From Flavobacteriaceae bacterium (GTDB taxonomy: Bacteria > Bacteroidota > Bacteroidia > Flavobacteriales > Weeksellaceae), in contig JAGLAZ010000004.1 of assembly GCA_018260565.1 (NCBI GenBank), positions 33,457 through 97,456 of the forward strand: a DNA stretch of 64,000 nt. The letters are read 5' to 3'. Below are positions 37,412-47,726 of the stretch, in pieces. Every line of letters starts with the position of its first letter. Position 1 is the stretch's first letter. A program made the translations under genes and the position numbers. Below the pieces are notes generated by a model. That model ran no database searches. It saw only the letters and a list, made by a program, of their open reading frames with translations, and was not told where the DNA came from.

Positions 37412-37801
37412 TTAGGCTCTTCTTCTTTTAGGTGCACGACAGCCATTATGTGGCATTGGCGTAACATCTACGATTTCACTAACCTCAATTCCTGTATTAT
37501 GGATCGTTCTGATAGCGGATTCTCTACCGGCACCAGGTCCTTTTACAAATACTTTTACTCTTCGAAGACCTGCCTCAAATGCAATTTGAGAGCAATTTTC
37601 AGCAGCCATTTGCGCTGCGAAAGGGGTATTCTTCTTTGATCCTCGGAATCCCATTTTACCTGCTGAGGACCAGCTAATTACTTCACCAGCCTTATTGGTA
37701 AGTGAAATAATAATATTATTAAAGGTTGCTTGGATATGAGCTTCGCCAATAGCCTCAATTTTAACCTTGCGTTTTTTAACGACTTTATTTTGTTTTGCCA
37801 T
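37412..37801 (-). CDS. rpsK: 30S ribosomal protein S11
   Basis: 129 aa. Typical [18 protein letters not shown] and C-terminal [17 protein letters not shown], located on the platform near the Shine-Dalgarno helix. Confidence 0.98.
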   Translation of the reverse strand: MAKQNKVVKKRKVKIEAIGEAHIQATFNNIIISLTNKAGEVISWSSAGKMGFRGSKKNTPFAAQMAAENCSQIAFEAGLRRVKVFVKGPGAGRESAIRTIHNTGIEVSEIVDVTPMPHNGCRAPKRRRA

Positions 37802-37816
37802 ACGTATTCAAAAAGT

Positions 37817-38194
37817 TTATTTAGTTGCTTTTTTCTTGTTTGCAACTGTTTTTCTTTTACCTTTTCTAGTACGGGAGTTGTTTTTTGTTCTTTGTCCTCG
37901 TAAAGGTAATCCTAGCCTATGACGTATTCCTCGTTGGCAGCCTATATCCATTAAACGCTTGATGTTCAATTGAACTTCAGAGCGTAATTCACCCTCAACT
38001 TTGATATTATCGCTGATGAAGTTACGGATAGCAGCCAAGTCATCGTCGTTCCATTCTGATACTTTCTTTTCTTCGCTAATATTAGCTTTTTTTAAGATTT
38101 TTGCAGATGTACTTTTACCTATTCCGAAGATATAGGTGAGGCCTATTATGCCTCTTTTGTTCTTGGGAATATCAATCCCTGCTATTCTTGCCAT
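37817..38194 (-). CDS. rpsM: 30S ribosomal protein S13
   Basis: 125 aa. [19 protein letters not shown] at the start, the [18 protein letters not shown] segment and a basic tail of Lys/Arg; contacts the P-site tRNA and L5 in the inter-subunit bridge. Confidence 0.98.
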   Translation of the reverse strand: MARIAGIDIPKNKRGIIGLTYIFGIGKSTSAKILKKANISEEKKVSEWNDDDLAAIRNFISDNIKVEGELRSEVQLNIKRLMDIGCQRGIRHRLGLPLRGQRTKNNSRTRKGKRKTVANKKKATK

Positions 38195-38203
38195 AAATGA
38201 TGT

Positions 38204-38320
38204 TTAGCCTTGTCTCTGTTTAAATTTCGGGTTCTTCTTATTAATTACAAACAATACCCCTTTACGGCGTACTATTTTGCAATCTGCACTCCTTTTCTTG
38301 ATGGATGCTCTTACTTTCAT
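38204..38320 (-). CDS. rpmJ: 50S ribosomal protein L36
   Basis: 38 aa: starts [20 protein letters not shown] and ends [10 protein letters not shown]. Only one of the usual zinc ligands (Cys14) remains, so this is the zinc-independent form. It is a short gene easily missed, located 9 bp upstream of rpsM and 41 bp after infA. Confidence 0.95.
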   Translation of the reverse strand: MKVRASIKKRSADCKIVRRKGVLFVINKKNPKFKQRQG

Positions 38321-38361
38321 AAATAATGCTTTATGCTTAATTCCTTTCGAAATAAGCTGTA

Positions 38362-38577
38362 TTAATATCTAAATGTTATACGTCCCTTTGATAAATCATA
38401 AGGAGACATTTCTAATTTCACTCGGTCACCAGGTAGTAGCTTTATATAATGCATCCTCATTTTACCAGAAATATGGGCAATAAGGATATGTCCATTTTCT
38501 AATTCCACACGGAACATAGCATTAGATAGTGCCTCTATAATGGTACCGTCTTGCTCAATATGTTTTTGTTTTGCCAT
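38362..38577 (-). CDS. infA: Translation initiation factor IF-1
   Basis: 71 aa S1-like OB fold ([48 protein letters not shown]). Follows secY by 3 bp; map and adk, which lie here in many bacteria, are absent. Confidence 0.98.
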   Translation of the reverse strand: MAKQKHIEQDGTIIEALSNAMFRVELENGHILIAHISGKMRMHYIKLLPGDRVKLEMSPYDLSKGRITFRY

Positions 38578-38580
38578 GTG

Positions 38581-39960
38581 TTACCCGTTGGTATTTCTTG
38601 TTAACTTTGATTGCATAAGGCCATCAATATGATGACTCATAAGGTATGTATTGATCTGTTGTGCAGTATCAATAATAACCCCAACCATGATTAACAGGGA
38701 TGTTCCGCCAAAAAATGTAGCAAACGCATCAGTCTTAACTAAAGTTCCATGTACAATTGCCGGAAGGACGGCAAAAATAGCCAAAAATATTGAACCTGGC
38801 AAGGTTATCTTTGATAATATAGAATCTATATAATCTGCTGTCTCTTTTCCAGGTCTTACTTTAGGTACTAATCCACCATTTCTTTTAAGTTCATCTGCCA
38901 TTTGATTCACTGGAATTGTGATAGCTGTGTAGAAAAAAGTAAATATGATAATTAATAATGCAAAAAGTATATTATATTGAAGGCTAAATATATTTTGGAA
39001 ACCAGCAAAAAAAGTATTTGATTTATCTGCGTACGTTAATAATCCTGGTAGAAACATTAAAGCTTGAGCAAAAATAATAGGCATTACTCCGGCAGCATTT
39101 ACTTTTAAAGGAATATACTGTCTCGCACCATCCATTAAATTTTTAACGTTACCACCTCTAGCCTGCGCTCTGCTTACATATTGAATCGGAATCTTACGGA
39201 CTGCAACACTAAGTAGAATACCAAGCAATACAACCAATATCCACAATAAAATTTCAAGCAAAACAACGATCATTCCATAACCGCCTACGCCGGTTTGCTG
39301 AGCAATTTCCGTAGCAAAAGATTGTGGGAAACGAGCTAAAATTCCTACCATAATTAGTATAGAAATACCATTACCGATACCTTTATCTGTTATTTTTTCT
39401 CCCAACCACATGGCAAAAACTGAACCTGCAACTAAAATAACCACTCCCGGAACATAGAACCAAAATGTGTTAGGATCTATATAATATGCATTAGCAAATT
39501 TGGCAGTCGGTAAAAAAACATTTGTTATTGAAGTAAGATATGCTGGAGCTTGGACTAGACAAACACCTATGGTAAGCCATCTTGTAATTTGATTTAATGT
39601 ATTCCTACCACTTTCACCATCCTTTTGTAGTTTTTGAAGGTATGGTATTGCCATCCCCATTAGCTGAACTATAATAGATGCTGATATATAGGGCATTATT
39701 CCTAATGCTAATATCGATGCATGACTGAAGGCTCCACCTGTAAATGAAGATAACAGCCCCAGTAAAGCTGAAGCATTTTTGTTTCCACCTTGGTTTTTAT
39801 AAGCATCTAATAGATTTCCTACTTCTGCTAAATTTATACCAGGTAAAGATACATGTGATGCAAAGCGATATACCAAAATGATAAAAAGAGTAAAGAGAAT
39901 TTTTTCTCTCAACTCTTTCAAATTCCAAATATTTTTAAGGGTTTGAATGAAACCTTTCAT
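38581..39960 (-). CDS. secY: Protein translocase subunit SecY
   Basis: 459 aa, ten membrane helices; channel of the Sec translocon. N-terminal amphipathic helix and TM1, plug region after GGAFSHASILALGIMPYI, cytoplasmic loop RKIPIQYVSRAQARGG, and NGISILIMVGI. Standard position after rplO (8 bp). Confidence 0.98.
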   Translation of the reverse strand: MKGFIQTLKNIWNLKELREKILFTLFIILVYRFASHVSLPGINLAEVGNLLDAYKNQGGNKNASALLGLLSSFTGGAFSHASILALGIMPYISASIIVQLMGMAIPYLQKLQKDGESGRNTLNQITRWLTIGVCLVQAPAYLTSITNVFLPTAKFANAYYIDPNTFWFYVPGVVILVAGSVFAMWLGEKITDKGIGNGISILIMVGILARFPQSFATEIAQQTGVGGYGMIVVLLEILLWILVVLLGILLSVAVRKIPIQYVSRAQARGGNVKNLMDGARQYIPLKVNAAGVMPIIFAQALMFLPGLLTYADKSNTFFAGFQNIFSLQYNILFALLIIIFTFFYTAITIPVNQMADELKRNGGLVPKVRPGKETADYIDSILSKITLPGSIFLAIFAVLPAIVHGTLVKTDAFATFFGGTSLLIMVGVIIDTAQQINTYLMSHHIDGLMQSKLTRNTNG

Positions 39961-39968
39961 CCGATTGC

Positions 39969-40418
39969 TTAAATTAGTTCTGCAGTTCCACCTGCTTTAT
40001 TGATAGCTTCCTCAGCTGATTTAGTAAACTTGTGAGCCTTAATAGTAACGCCATTACTCAACTCACCACGACCTAAGACTTTGATCAGATCTTTCTTTGA
40101 AGCGAGTCTATATTCTCTTAAAACTTCCGGAGTTATATCTCCTTCAATATTTTGAGTAGCAATTAGATTTTGTAATGTATCAAGATTAATTGCTCGATAT
40201 TCAATACGGTTAATATTGGTAAATCCAAATTTGGGTAATCTTCTTTGAAGTGGCATCTGACCACCTTCAAAACCAATCTTATCAGAGTGACCTGAACGAG
40301 ATTTAGCACCCTTATGTCCTTTGGTAGAGGTACCACCTTTTCCGGTACCTTGTCCTCGGCCTATTCTTTTGCTATTATGCGTAGAACCTGCTGCTGGGGA
40401 TAAATTATGTAATTTCAT
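39969..40418 (-). CDS. rplO: 50S ribosomal protein L15
   Basis: 149 aa. Gly-rich N-terminus (RIGRGQGTGKGGTSTKGHKG) and the FEGGQMPLQRRLPKFGFTN signature. Confidence 0.98.
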   Translation of the reverse strand: MKLHNLSPAAGSTHNSKRIGRGQGTGKGGTSTKGHKGAKSRSGHSDKIGFEGGQMPLQRRLPKFGFTNINRIEYRAINLDTLQNLIATQNIEGDITPEVLREYRLASKKDLIKVLGRGELSNGVTIKAHKFTKSAEEAINKAGGTAELI

Positions 40419-40446
40419 GCTGTTATATTGCTAAAGTAAGCGGATA

Positions 40447-40626
40447 TTAAATATGTTCCACTTTTACTAAATGATGTACCGCGCGAATCATACCATCAAT
40501 GCTAGATGAAGTTTCGTGGGTAACTGTTTGATGCATTTTTCTTAGACCTAAAGCCAAAAGAGTTCTCTTCTGGTCTTTAGGCTTCCCTATAGCACTACGT
40601 ACTTGGGTTACTTTTACTGTTGCCAT
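40447..40626 (-). CDS. rpmD: 50S ribosomal protein L30
   Basis: 59 aa: begins MATVKVTQVRSAIGKPKDQK, continues LLALGLRKMHQTV and ends AVHHLVKVEHI. Typical L30 fold and length. It lies between rpsE (11 bp) and rplO (28 bp), its standard place. Confidence 0.96.
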   Translation of the reverse strand: MATVKVTQVRSAIGKPKDQKRTLLALGLRKMHQTVTHETSSSIDGMIRAVHHLVKVEHI

Positions 40627-40637
40627 GGATGTATTAA

Positions 40638-41159
40638 TTAACCGTTAAAAACTTTATCTAAACTAACTCCACGAAGTCTTGCAATTTCTTCTGCTGGGCG
40701 AAGATCCAAAAGCGCTTTGAAAGTAGCTTTTACTACGTTATGCGGGTTGGATGAGCCTTTAGATTTAGACAAGATATCATGAATACCTGCAGATTCTAAA
40801 ACGGCACGCACAGCACCACCTGCGATAAGTCCGGTACCATGAGAGGCTGGACGTAAAAAAATATCTGCTCCACCAAATTTTGCCTGAGACTGATGAGGAA
40901 TAGAATGATTCTTTATAGGAACTCTTACAAGATTTTTCTTAGCATCTTCTACCGCTTTCGCAATGGCTGAGGCAACTTCCTTAGATTTTCCTAATCCATA
41001 ACCAATAACACCATTTTCATCTCCTACCACAACGATAGCTGAAAATCCGAATGCTCGTCCACCTTTAGTAACTTTAGTTACACGATTTACCGATACCAAA
41101 CGATCTTTAAGCTCTAGCCCGCCGGGTTTTACTTTTTCTATATGATCTAGATTTAACAT
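40638..41159 (-). CDS. rpsE: 30S ribosomal protein S5
   Basis: 173 aa. S5 domain [21 protein letters not shown] with [10 protein letters not shown] and the [20 protein letters not shown] loop; involved in translation fidelity and the mRNA entry channel. Confidence 0.98.
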   Translation of the reverse strand: MLNLDHIEKVKPGGLELKDRLVSVNRVTKVTKGGRAFGFSAIVVVGDENGVIGYGLGKSKEVASAIAKAVEDAKKNLVRVPIKNHSIPHQSQAKFGGADIFLRPASHGTGLIAGGAVRAVLESAGIHDILSKSKGSSNPHNVVKATFKALLDLRPAEEIARLRGVSLDKVFNG

Positions 41160-41175
41160 GATCCTGATTTAATAA

Positions 41176-41523
41176 TTAAAATACCAGCCCGCCTTCACGA
41201 GCTCCTTTTGCAAGAGCTTCCACCCTACCGTGATATACAAATCCGTTTCTATCGAATACTACTTTTTCCACTCCTGCTGCTTTTGCCTTCTCTGCCACTT
41301 CTTTCCCTACTTGAACTGATTTTTCAATTTTTGTAGCAGATTCTGATAGCGAACGTGAAGACGCACTTGCTAAAGTTTTACCTGTAGCATCATCTATTAC
41401 CTGAGCATAGATTTCTTTATTACTTCTATAAATACTAAGTCTAGGAAGATCCACCCTACCGATGATTTTTCCGCGAACTCTTTTCTTTATACGAAGTCTT
41501 TTCTGTTCTTTATTTAGAGCCAT
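41176..41523 (-). CDS. rplR: 50S ribosomal protein L18
   Basis: 115 aa. Basic N-terminus [30 protein letters not shown] and the C-terminal [20 protein letters not shown]; binds 5S rRNA. Confidence 0.98.
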   Translation of the reverse strand: MALNKEQKRLRIKKRVRGKIIGRVDLPRLSIYRSNKEIYAQVIDDATGKTLASASSRSLSESATKIEKSVQVGKEVAEKAKAAGVEKVVFDRNGFVYHGRVEALAKGAREGGLVF

Positions 41524-41539
41524 TTTTCTTTACTTAATA

Positions 41540-42085
41540 TTATGCAGATTTACCAGCTTTACGGCGAACTATCTCACCAACGAAACGAATACCTTTTCCT
41601 TTATAAGGTTCAGGTTTTCTGAATGATCTGATTTTAGCAGCTACCATCCCTAATAATTGTTTATCATGAGAGTTCAGCGTAACTATTGGGTTTTTACCCT
41701 TTTCAGTAAGCGTTTCTACTTTTACTTCTTCTGGAAGCTGAATAACTATACCGTGAGAGAAACCAAGTGATAATTCTAATTTTTGACCGCTGTTTGAGGC
41801 TCTATACCCTACACCTACTAGTTCTAATTGTTTTTGAAATCCTTGAGATACTCCCTCAATCATATTATTTATTAAAGCTCTTATCAGCCCGTGTTGAGCT
41901 TTATGAACTTTAGATTCTGAAGCACGATTGACAGTGATTACACCATCTTCTTGAACTAAATCAATCCCTGGCATCATTTGCTGAGATAATTGTCCCTTCG
42001 GCCCTTTTACTGTAATCATATCACCTTCTGTGGATACTGTCACACCAGATGGGACTGTTATAATTGATTTACCAATTCTTGACAT
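41540..42085 (-). CDS. rplF: 50S ribosomal protein L6
   Basis: 181 aa, two repeated domains. SRIGKSIITVPSGV at the start, LGFSHGIVIQLPEEV in the middle and the signature PEPYKGKGIRFVGE near the end. Confidence 0.98.
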   Translation of the reverse strand: MSRIGKSIITVPSGVTVSTEGDMITVKGPKGQLSQQMMPGIDLVQEDGVITVNRASESKVHKAQHGLIRALINNMIEGVSQGFQKQLELVGVGYRASNSGQKLELSLGFSHGIVIQLPEEVKVETLTEKGKNPIVTLNSHDKQLLGMVAAKIRSFRKPEPYKGKGIRFVGEIVRRKAGKSA

Positions 42086-42103
42086 CTTTCTTGATTTTAA
42101 AAA

Positions 42104-42502
42104 TTAATAAACATAACAAATTACTTCACCACCTACTTTTTCCTGACGCGCCAGTTTATCTGTCATTACTCCTTTACTAGTAGAAATAATAGAAATTCCT
42201 AGACCATTAAGTACTCGCGGTAAAGAATCTGAACCTCGATATTGTCTTAGACCTGGACGTGATGCTCTTTGTATAGATTTAATTGCTGGTTTCCCAGTTT
42301 TCTTATCATATTTTAGGGCTATTTTAATAGCACCTTGTATTTCTCTATCCTCAAATTTATAATTTAAGATATAGCCTTGTTCGAAGAGAATTCTTGTAAT
42401 CTCCTTCTTAATTTTAGAGGCTGGAATTTCCACAATCTTGTGGCCGGCCATCTGTGCATTCCTTACCCTCGTAAGAAAATCTGAAATTGGATCTGTTACC
42501 AT
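42104..42502 (-). CDS. rpsH: 30S ribosomal protein S8
   Basis: 132 aa. TDPISDFLTRVRNAQMAGH at the start and the conserved GISIISTSKGVMTDKLAR near the C-terminus. S8 regulates the spc operon in E. coli; a hairpin in the 72-bp gap just upstream may be relevant. Confidence 0.98.
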   Translation of the reverse strand: MVTDPISDFLTRVRNAQMAGHKIVEIPASKIKKEITRILFEQGYILNYKFEDREIQGAIKIALKYDKKTGKPAIKSIQRASRPGLRQYRGSDSLPRVLNGLGISIISTSKGVMTDKLARQEKVGGEVICYVY

Positions 42503-42514
42503 TTATTATTGGTT

Positions 42515-42548
42515 AAAAAAAATACAGTATTGGGCTAAAGAAGCCCAA
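42515..42548 (-). promoter_or_regulatory. Hairpin between rpsN and rpsH
   Basis: In the 72-bp gap, the widest but one in the operon. Minus strand: 7-bp perfect stem TTGGGCT/AGCCCAA with a 5-nt loop, then a run of eight T after about seven bases. Too distant from the T run for a strong terminator; could be an attenuator, processing site or S8-type binding site. Confidence 0.45.
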
Positions 42549-42574
42549 CTTGCATTCTTAGTTAATTTTATGTT

Positions 42575-42844
42575 TTACCAGCTGGCTTTTTTTACACCAG
42601 GTATAAGACCTTGGTTTGCCATCTCTCTAAACTTTACACGGCTTAGGCCAAAAATCCTCATATAACCTCTTGGTCTTCCTGTAAGTTTACATCTATTATG
42701 AAGACGAACTGGAGAAGCATTTTTAGGTAATTTTTGAAGACCTTCATAATCTCCTGCCTCCTTTAAAGCCTTTCTTTTCTCGGCATATTTGGCTACTGTA
42801 GCCTCTCTTTTGCGCTCGCGCGCTTTCATTGATTCTTTAGCCAT
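42575..42844 (-). CDS. rpsN: 30S ribosomal protein S14
   Basis: 89 aa, zinc-independent type: only one Cys in [20 protein letters not shown], where the zinc form has two CxxC pairs. C-terminal [15 protein letters not shown] is diagnostic. Overlaps the rplE stop by one base. Confidence 0.97.
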   Translation of the reverse strand: MAKESMKARERKREATVAKYAEKRKALKEAGDYEGLQKLPKNASPVRLHNRCKLTGRPRGYMRIFGLSRVKFREMANQGLIPGVKKASW

Positions 42845-43401
42845 TATTTTTCAGTTTTTTTGAAAGGCATTCCAAAATGAGCAAGTAATGCTTTTGCCTC
42901 TTTATCTGTTTTAGCAGTGGTAACAAAAGTAATATCCATACCCTGTATTTTTTTCACTTTATCAATCACAATTTCAGGAAATATGATTTGCTCAGTAATC
43001 CCTAAATTATAATTTCCTCTACCATCAAACCCGTCTGCCTTAATACCACTAAAATCTCTTATTCGTGGAAGTGCAGATGAAGTTAGCCTATCTAGGAATT
43101 CGTACATTCTATTTGCGCGAAGAGTTACCTTAGCTCCTACTGGCATACCTTTTCTAAGCTTAAATGCTGCTTCATCCTTTTTTGAGATTGTACCAACAGC
43201 TTTTTGACCTGTAATTGCAGTAAGTTCCTCTACAGCGTAGTCAATAATTTTCTTATCTGCTGTTGCAGATCCTAAACCTTGAGAGATCACTATTTTTTCT
43301 AATTTCGGTACTTGCATTACAGATTTGTAACCAAATTCCTCCATCATAGATGGAACAATTTTCTCGTTATAATTTTTCTTCGGTCTTGCTATATATTCCA
43401 T
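42844..43401 (-). CDS. rplE: 50S ribosomal protein L5
   Basis: 185 aa. [13 protein letters not shown] near the start, [20 protein letters not shown] in the middle and [20 protein letters not shown] at the end; binds 5S rRNA and touches S13. Confidence 0.98.
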   Translation of the reverse strand: MEYIARPKKNYNEKIVPSMMEEFGYKSVMQVPKLEKIVISQGLGSATADKKIIDYAVEELTAITGQKAVGTISKKDEAAFKLRKGMPVGAKVTLRANRMYEFLDRLTSSALPRIRDFSGIKADGFDGRGNYNLGITEQIIFPEIVIDKVKKIQGMDITFVTTAKTDKEAKALLAHFGMPFKKTEK

Positions 43402-43406
43402 ACTGA

Positions 43407-43736
43407 TTAGATTATTGCACCTGAGGATTTCAGTACCCGAGACTTTTTCCCATCTTGGATTTGATATTTAACCTTACTTGCCTTTCCTGTATTAGCATCA
43501 ATAAGAGCTACATTGGAAATATGAACTGAAGCCTCTCTCTCTACAATACTTCCCTGAGGATTTCCTGCGGATGGTTTGGTGTGTCGTTTAATGATGTTCA
43601 ATCCAGCTACTATAACTCGGGGATCTTTGCCTTCCTTACGGATAACTTCAAGAACTTCTCCAGTTTTGCCTTTGATTGATTTATTTCCTGTGGTGATAAT
43701 TACCATATCACCTCTTTTAATTTTAGTCTTTACCAT
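43407..43736 (-). CDS. rplX: 50S ribosomal protein L24
   Basis: 109 aa from this ATG. An ATG ten codons upstream is in frame but would overlap rplN by 20 bp and adds a non-homologous segment; homology begins [20 protein letters not shown] (KOW motif). Contains [12 protein letters not shown] and [17 protein letters not shown]. Confidence 0.95.
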   Translation of the reverse strand: MVKTKIKRGDMVIITTGNKSIKGKTGEVLEVIRKEGKDPRVIVAGLNIIKRHTKPSAGNPQGSIVEREASVHISNVALIDANTGKASKVKYQIQDGKKSRVLKSSGAII

Positions 43737-43746
43737 TTCTTTAATA

Positions 43747-44115
43747 TTAAAGCACCTCTGGCGCAAGTGAAATGATTTTCATATACTCCTTATCTCTAAG
43801 TTCTCTAGCAACTGGACCGAAAACCCGTGTTCCACGCATTTCACCGGTTGCATTTAATAATACACAAGCATTATCGTCAAACTTTATATAAGAGCCATCT
43901 TTACGACGAACTGCTTTTTTAGTCCGTACGATTACAGCTTTAGAAACCTGACCTTTCTTCGCGTTTCCGCTAGGAGTAGAGTCTTTAATGGTAACTACAA
44001 TCTTATCCCCTACAGAAGCATATCTTCTACGGGTACCGCCTAATACACGGATCACAAGAACTTCTCTTGCACCAGTGTTATCGGCTACTTTTAATCTTGA
44101 TTCTGTCTGTAACAT
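43747..44115 (-). CDS. rplN: 50S ribosomal protein L14
   Basis: 122 aa. [19 protein letters not shown] at the start, then [13 protein letters not shown] and the C-terminal [24 protein letters not shown]. Confidence 0.98.
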   Translation of the reverse strand: MLQTESRLKVADNTGAREVLVIRVLGGTRRRYASVGDKIVVTIKDSTPSGNAKKGQVSKAVIVRTKKAVRRKDGSYIKFDDNACVLLNATGEMRGTRVFGPVARELRDKEYMKIISLAPEVL

Positions 44116-44120
44116 TACTC

Positions 44121-44375
44121 TTATTTAGCTCTTTCAACGATTCTTACTAATCTCCAACGCTTGTTTTTGCTCATTGGCCGGGTCTCTTGAATGAGTACTG
44201 TATCCCCTTCGTTACACTCATTATTTTCATCATGAGCTGTATATTTCTTGGTTTTTAGTACAAACTTCCCATATAAAGGGTGCTTCATTCTAGCCGTTTC
44301 ACTTACAACGATAGTTTTCTCCATCTTGTTGCTGGAAACTACTCCAATCCTTTCTTTTCGTAAATTTCTATCCAT
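44121..44375 (-). CDS. rpsQ: 30S ribosomal protein S17
   Basis: 84 aa OB-fold. [19 protein letters not shown] and the signature [20 protein letters not shown]. Confidence 0.98.
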   Translation of the reverse strand: MDRNLRKERIGVVSSNKMEKTIVVSETARMKHPLYGKFVLKTKKYTAHDENNECNEGDTVLIQETRPMSKNKRWRLVRIVERAK

Positions 44376-44383
44376 GATGAAGG

Positions 44384-44578
44384 TTATTGTTGTTTAGATT
44401 TAGAAGTAATTGCAGTATTGATACGAGCAATTTCTCTTCTTCTGTTTCTTAATTCAATCGGGTTATCCAATGGATTGATTCCATGTGCCAGTTTCGTTTT
44501 AGTAAAGTCTGCACTTTCGGATTTCAATTTTTGTTGTAGTTCCTCAACTGATAAATTGTTCAATTCTGAATTTTTCAT
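44384..44578 (-). CDS. rpmC: 50S ribosomal protein L29
   Basis: 64 aa helical hairpin protein near the exit tunnel: [20 protein letters not shown] and [15 protein letters not shown]. Confidence 0.97.
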   Translation of the reverse strand: MKNSELNNLSVEELQQKLKSESADFTKTKLAHGINPLDNPIELRNRRREIARINTAITSKSKQQ

Positions 44579-44584
44579 TTTTTA

Positions 44585-45010
44585 TTATTGAGGTTTAACA
44601 AAATCATTAGCCACGATGAATTTAGTAACTACTGGCATTTTCTGAGCTGCAAGTCTCAAAGCCTCTTTAGCTACATCATAAGGAACACCTCCAATTTCAA
44701 ACATTATTCTTCCTGGTTTCACTACTGCGACCCAATATTCTACAGCACCTTTACCTTTCCCCATCCTTACTTCAGCTGGTTTTTTGGTAATTGGTTTATC
44801 TGGAAATATACGAATCCACAATTGTCCTTCCCTTTTCATATATCTGGTAGCTGCAATACGGGCTGCTTCTATTTGACGAGCAGTGATCCATGCACCTTCT
44901 ACCGCCTTAATCCCGGAAGTTCCATAAGCGAGTTCATGACCACGTCCAGCGTTGCCCTTCATTTTCATCTTATGAACCTTACGAAATTTGGTTCGTCTTG
45001 GTTGTAACAT
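44585..45010 (-). CDS. rplP: 50S ribosomal protein L16
   Basis: 141 aa. [14 protein letters not shown] start, [18 protein letters not shown] and [19 protein letters not shown]. Preceded by an unusual 106-bp spacer after rpsC. Confidence 0.98.
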   Translation of the reverse strand: MLQPRRTKFRKVHKMKMKGNAGRGHELAYGTSGIKAVEGAWITARQIEAARIAATRYMKREGQLWIRIFPDKPITKKPAEVRMGKGKGAVEYWVAVVKPGRIMFEIGGVPYDVAKEALRLAAQKMPVVTKFIVANDFVKPQ

Positions 45011-45116
45011 AAATTTTTAACTATTAGATGTTAGTTTAGATGTTAGATGTTAGAAAATAGCAAATCAGTTCTTGTAACGGAAGCTCTAATTCTAATTTCT
45101 GCGTGCTAACTTCTAA
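45011..45116. repeat. Intra-operon spacer with TTAGATG heptamers
   Basis: A 106-bp non-coding gap in an operon whose other gaps are mostly under 45 bp. On the plus strand it holds repeated TTAGATG units (ATTAGATGTTAG, TTTAGATGTTAGATGTTAG, about 45022-45053) and related CTAACTTCTAA/CTAATTCTAA words further on. No -7 box or good hairpin seen. Confidence 0.7.
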
Positions 45117-45896
45117 TTAATTATTTTTTCTTGGTCTACGGTCTCCTCCACGATCATTTCTATCGTTTCGTTCGCCACCTCTCTCTCCTCTCTCACGGTC
45201 TCTACCTCCCTCTCTTGGGCCACCGGCACTCTGCTTTTTCTGCTGGCCAACAAGAGGATTTAGTTCTCTCTTACCATACACTTCACCTTTCATAATCCAA
45301 ACCTTGATACCAAGACGTCCATACGTGGTGTGTGCTTCCGCAATATGATAATCAATATCAGCACGGAATGTAGCGAGAGGGATTCTTCCTTCCTTGAAAG
45401 TTTCGCTTCTTGCCATTTCAGCTCCATTTAAACGGCCTGAAACCATAACCTTTATTCCTTCAGCACCCATTCTCATGGTAGAAGCAATTGCCATTTTCAC
45501 AGCTCTTCTATATGATATCCGGTTTTCAACTTGTCTTGCAATGTTTTCACCTACAAGTACAGCATCTACCTCGGGTCTTTTAATTTCAAATATATTTATT
45601 TGAATATCCTTTTTAGTTACTTTCTTAAGCTCTTCTTTAAGTTTGTCTACTTCCATACCGCCTTTACCAATAATTAGTCCTGGACGAGCAGTGGTTATAG
45701 TAACTGTTATAAGTTTCAAAGTTCTTTCAATGTAAATTCTTGAAACTCCAGCTTTAGATAAACGAGTACCTAAATATTGTCTTATCTTGTAATCTTCAGC
45801 AAGTCTATCACCATAGTCATCACCACCATACCAATTAGAATCCCAACCGCGTATAATGCCAAGTCTGTTACCTATTGGATTTGTTTTCTGTCCCAT
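45117..45896 (-). CDS. rpsC: 30S ribosomal protein S3 with RGG-like tail
   Basis: 259 aa. KH domain with [14 protein letters not shown] (about 76-89) and the C-terminal S3 domain ([30 protein letters not shown]). A tail of about 40 residues, rich in Arg/Gly/Asp ([17 protein letters not shown]), follows the core, which normally ends near residue 215. Confidence 0.97.
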   Translation of the reverse strand: MGQKTNPIGNRLGIIRGWDSNWYGGDDYGDRLAEDYKIRQYLGTRLSKAGVSRIYIERTLKLITVTITTARPGLIIGKGGMEVDKLKEELKKVTKKDIQINIFEIKRPEVDAVLVGENIARQVENRISYRRAVKMAIASTMRMGAEGIKVMVSGRLNGAEMARSETFKEGRIPLATFRADIDYHIAEAHTTYGRLGIKVWIMKGEVYGKRELNPLVGQQKKQSAGGPREGGRDRERGERGGERNDRNDRGGDRRPRKNN

Positions 45897-45899
45897 AGT

Positions 45900-46307
45900 T
45901 TAGTTAATGCTTTTAGTTTTAGAACCCAAAATAAGAGTTACATGATTTGATCTTTTACGTATTCTATGTCCTCTACCTTGTGGAGCAGGACGTAGTCTTT
46001 TTAACTGTTTTGCGCTATCTACAAAAATTTCTTGAATATAAAGATTAGCCTCTTCAATATCAACGCCTTCATTCTTAGCTTGCCAGTTTGACATTGCGCT
46101 AAGAATTAATTTTTCTAAACGGTCTGCAGCGTCTTTTTTAGAGTATTTAAGTACATAAAGTGCTTTCTCCACTTCTACACCACGGATAAGATCTGCTACG
46201 AGGCGCATTTTTCTAGGAGATGATGGGCAGTCCACTAGACGAGCCTGAGTTTTCTCCTGCTTATTTGCTTTACGCACAAGTGCGCTTTCTTGTTTTCTGA
46301 TTCCCAT
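45900..46307 (-). CDS. rplV: 50S ribosomal protein L22
   Basis: 135 aa. PSSPRKMRLVADLIRGVEVEKAL, LILSAMSNWQAKN, and the C-terminal RPAPQGRGHRIRKRSNHVT, whose hairpin lines the exit tunnel. Confidence 0.98.
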   Translation of the reverse strand: MGIRKQESALVRKANKQEKTQARLVDCPSSPRKMRLVADLIRGVEVEKALYVLKYSKKDAADRLEKLILSAMSNWQAKNEGVDIEEANLYIQEIFVDSAKQLKRLRPAPQGRGHRIRKRSNHVTLILGSKTKSIN

Positions 46308-46309
46308 AA

Positions 46310-46588
46310 TTATCTACTTCCTTTATTTTTATTTCCGGAGTGGCCGCGGAAAGAACGAGTTGGGGAGAATTCTCCTAACTTATGTCCTACCATATTCTCC
46401 GTAACATATACAGGGATAAATGTTTTGCCATTATGAACGGCAATTGTTTGTCCTACAAAGCTAGGTGCAATCATAGATGCACGGCTCCATGTTTTGATAA
46501 CTGTTTTTTTACCTGAAGCGGTATTTTCCTGAACCTTCTTATCTAAAGAATGATGGATGAAAGGTCCTTTCTTAAGTGATCTTGCCAT
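46310..46588 (-). CDS. rpsS: 30S ribosomal protein S19
   Basis: 92 aa. [18 protein letters not shown] at the start and the signature [18 protein letters not shown]. Confidence 0.98.
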   Translation of the reverse strand: MARSLKKGPFIHHSLDKKVQENTASGKKTVIKTWSRASMIAPSFVGQTIAVHNGKTFIPVYVTENMVGHKLGEFSPTRSFRGHSGNKNKGSR

Positions 46589-46590
46589 AA

Positions 46591-47412
46591 TTATTTCTTT
46601 TTAGATAAGATATATCGGTTAGATGATTTATTTTTATTTCTAGTCTTATACCCTTTAGCTGGTTTACCATTTCTAGATCGTGGATGTCCACCGGAGGATC
46701 TACCCTCACCACCACCCATTGGGTGATCTACTGGGTTCATAGCTACTGGTCTGGTTCTAGGCCTTCTACCAAGCCATCTGGATCTACCTGCCTTACCAGA
46801 TACGGTAAGTTGATGATCGGAATTTGAAACAGATCCTATGGTAGCCATACATTCCACCAAAATCATACGTGATTCTCCAGAAGGTAATTTTAATATACCA
46901 TATTTTCCATCTCTAGAAGTAAGCTGAGCTGAGCTACCTGCACTTCTTGCCATAATAGCACCTTGTCCTGGACGAAGCTCTACACATGAAACCACAGTAC
47001 CTAACGGTATGTTTTTGATTTTCATTGAATTTCCTATTTCAGGAGCTACATTCTCACCAGACTCAATTTTCATTCCTACCTTCAATCCGTTCTGAGCAAT
47101 AATATATCTCTTCTCTCCGTCCGCATATTGCACGAGTGCGATGAATGCAGTACGATTAGGATCATACTCTATACTCAAAACTTCTGCAGAAGCATTGACT
47201 TTATTTCTTTTAAAATCAATGATTCTATATTTCTTTTTGTGTCCACCTCCGGTATACCGCATGGTCATTTTACCCGTATTATTGCGGCCACCTGATTTCA
47301 TGATACCTACTGTAAGCGACTTTTCAGGCTTATTTGTGGTAACTTCTTCAAAATTATTTACAATTCTGAATCTCTGTCCCGGGGTGATGGGTTTTAATTT
47401 TCTAACAGACAT
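46591..47412 (-). CDS. rplB: 50S ribosomal protein L2
   Basis: 273 aa. [38 protein letters not shown], the catalytic-region HPMGGGEGR and a basic tail. Confidence 0.98.
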   Translation of the reverse strand: MSVRKLKPITPGQRFRIVNNFEEVTTNKPEKSLTVGIMKSGGRNNTGKMTMRYTGGGHKKKYRIIDFKRNKVNASAEVLSIEYDPNRTAFIALVQYADGEKRYIIAQNGLKVGMKIESGENVAPEIGNSMKIKNIPLGTVVSCVELRPGQGAIMARSAGSSAQLTSRDGKYGILKLPSGESRMILVECMATIGSVSNSDHQLTVSGKAGRSRWLGRRPRTRPVAMNPVDHPMGGGEGRSSGGHPRSRNGKPAKGYKTRNKNKSSNRYILSKKK

Positions 47413-47429
47413 TTGTGCTTATCTCCTAT

Positions 47430-47717
47430 TTAGATTGAAAAAATATCGATCATTTCGCCTTCTGCAAGCTTAATAAATGCTTTTTTCATTTTATTAGTTT
47501 TACCTACTTGCAGCCCTTTTTTAGTAAACTTTGAAGTTACTGTTGGCGCGTAGATCATTGTTCTCACATCTGCCACTTTTACTTCATAAGCAGACTCAAT
47601 GGCTTGCTTAATTTGTATTTTATTGGCATTTACATTTACAAAAAATGAATACACACCACGAAGATTGGTAAGGTAATTCGCTTTTTCTGTAATGATTGGC
47701 TTTATAATTACTTGCAT
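47430..47717 (-). CDS. rplW: 50S ribosomal protein L23
   Basis: 95 aa. IIKPIITEKANYLTNL, then FFVNVNANKIQIKQAIESAY and VKVADVRTMIY; exit-tunnel rim protein and trigger-factor docking site. Confidence 0.98.
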   Translation of the reverse strand: MQVIIKPIITEKANYLTNLRGVYSFFVNVNANKIQIKQAIESAYEVKVADVRTMIYAPTVTSKFTKKGLQVGKTNKMKKAFIKLAEGEMIDIFSI

Positions 47718-47726
47718 ACTTCGGGC

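Noticed and set aside
38181..38230. Possible frameshift at the end of rpmJ
   Set aside because: On careful rereading the frame continues to PKFKQRQG and a stop; the gene is intact.
44588..45007. 139-codon plus-strand frame within rplP
   Set aside because: Exact mirror of L16; no start signal or homology-like pattern.
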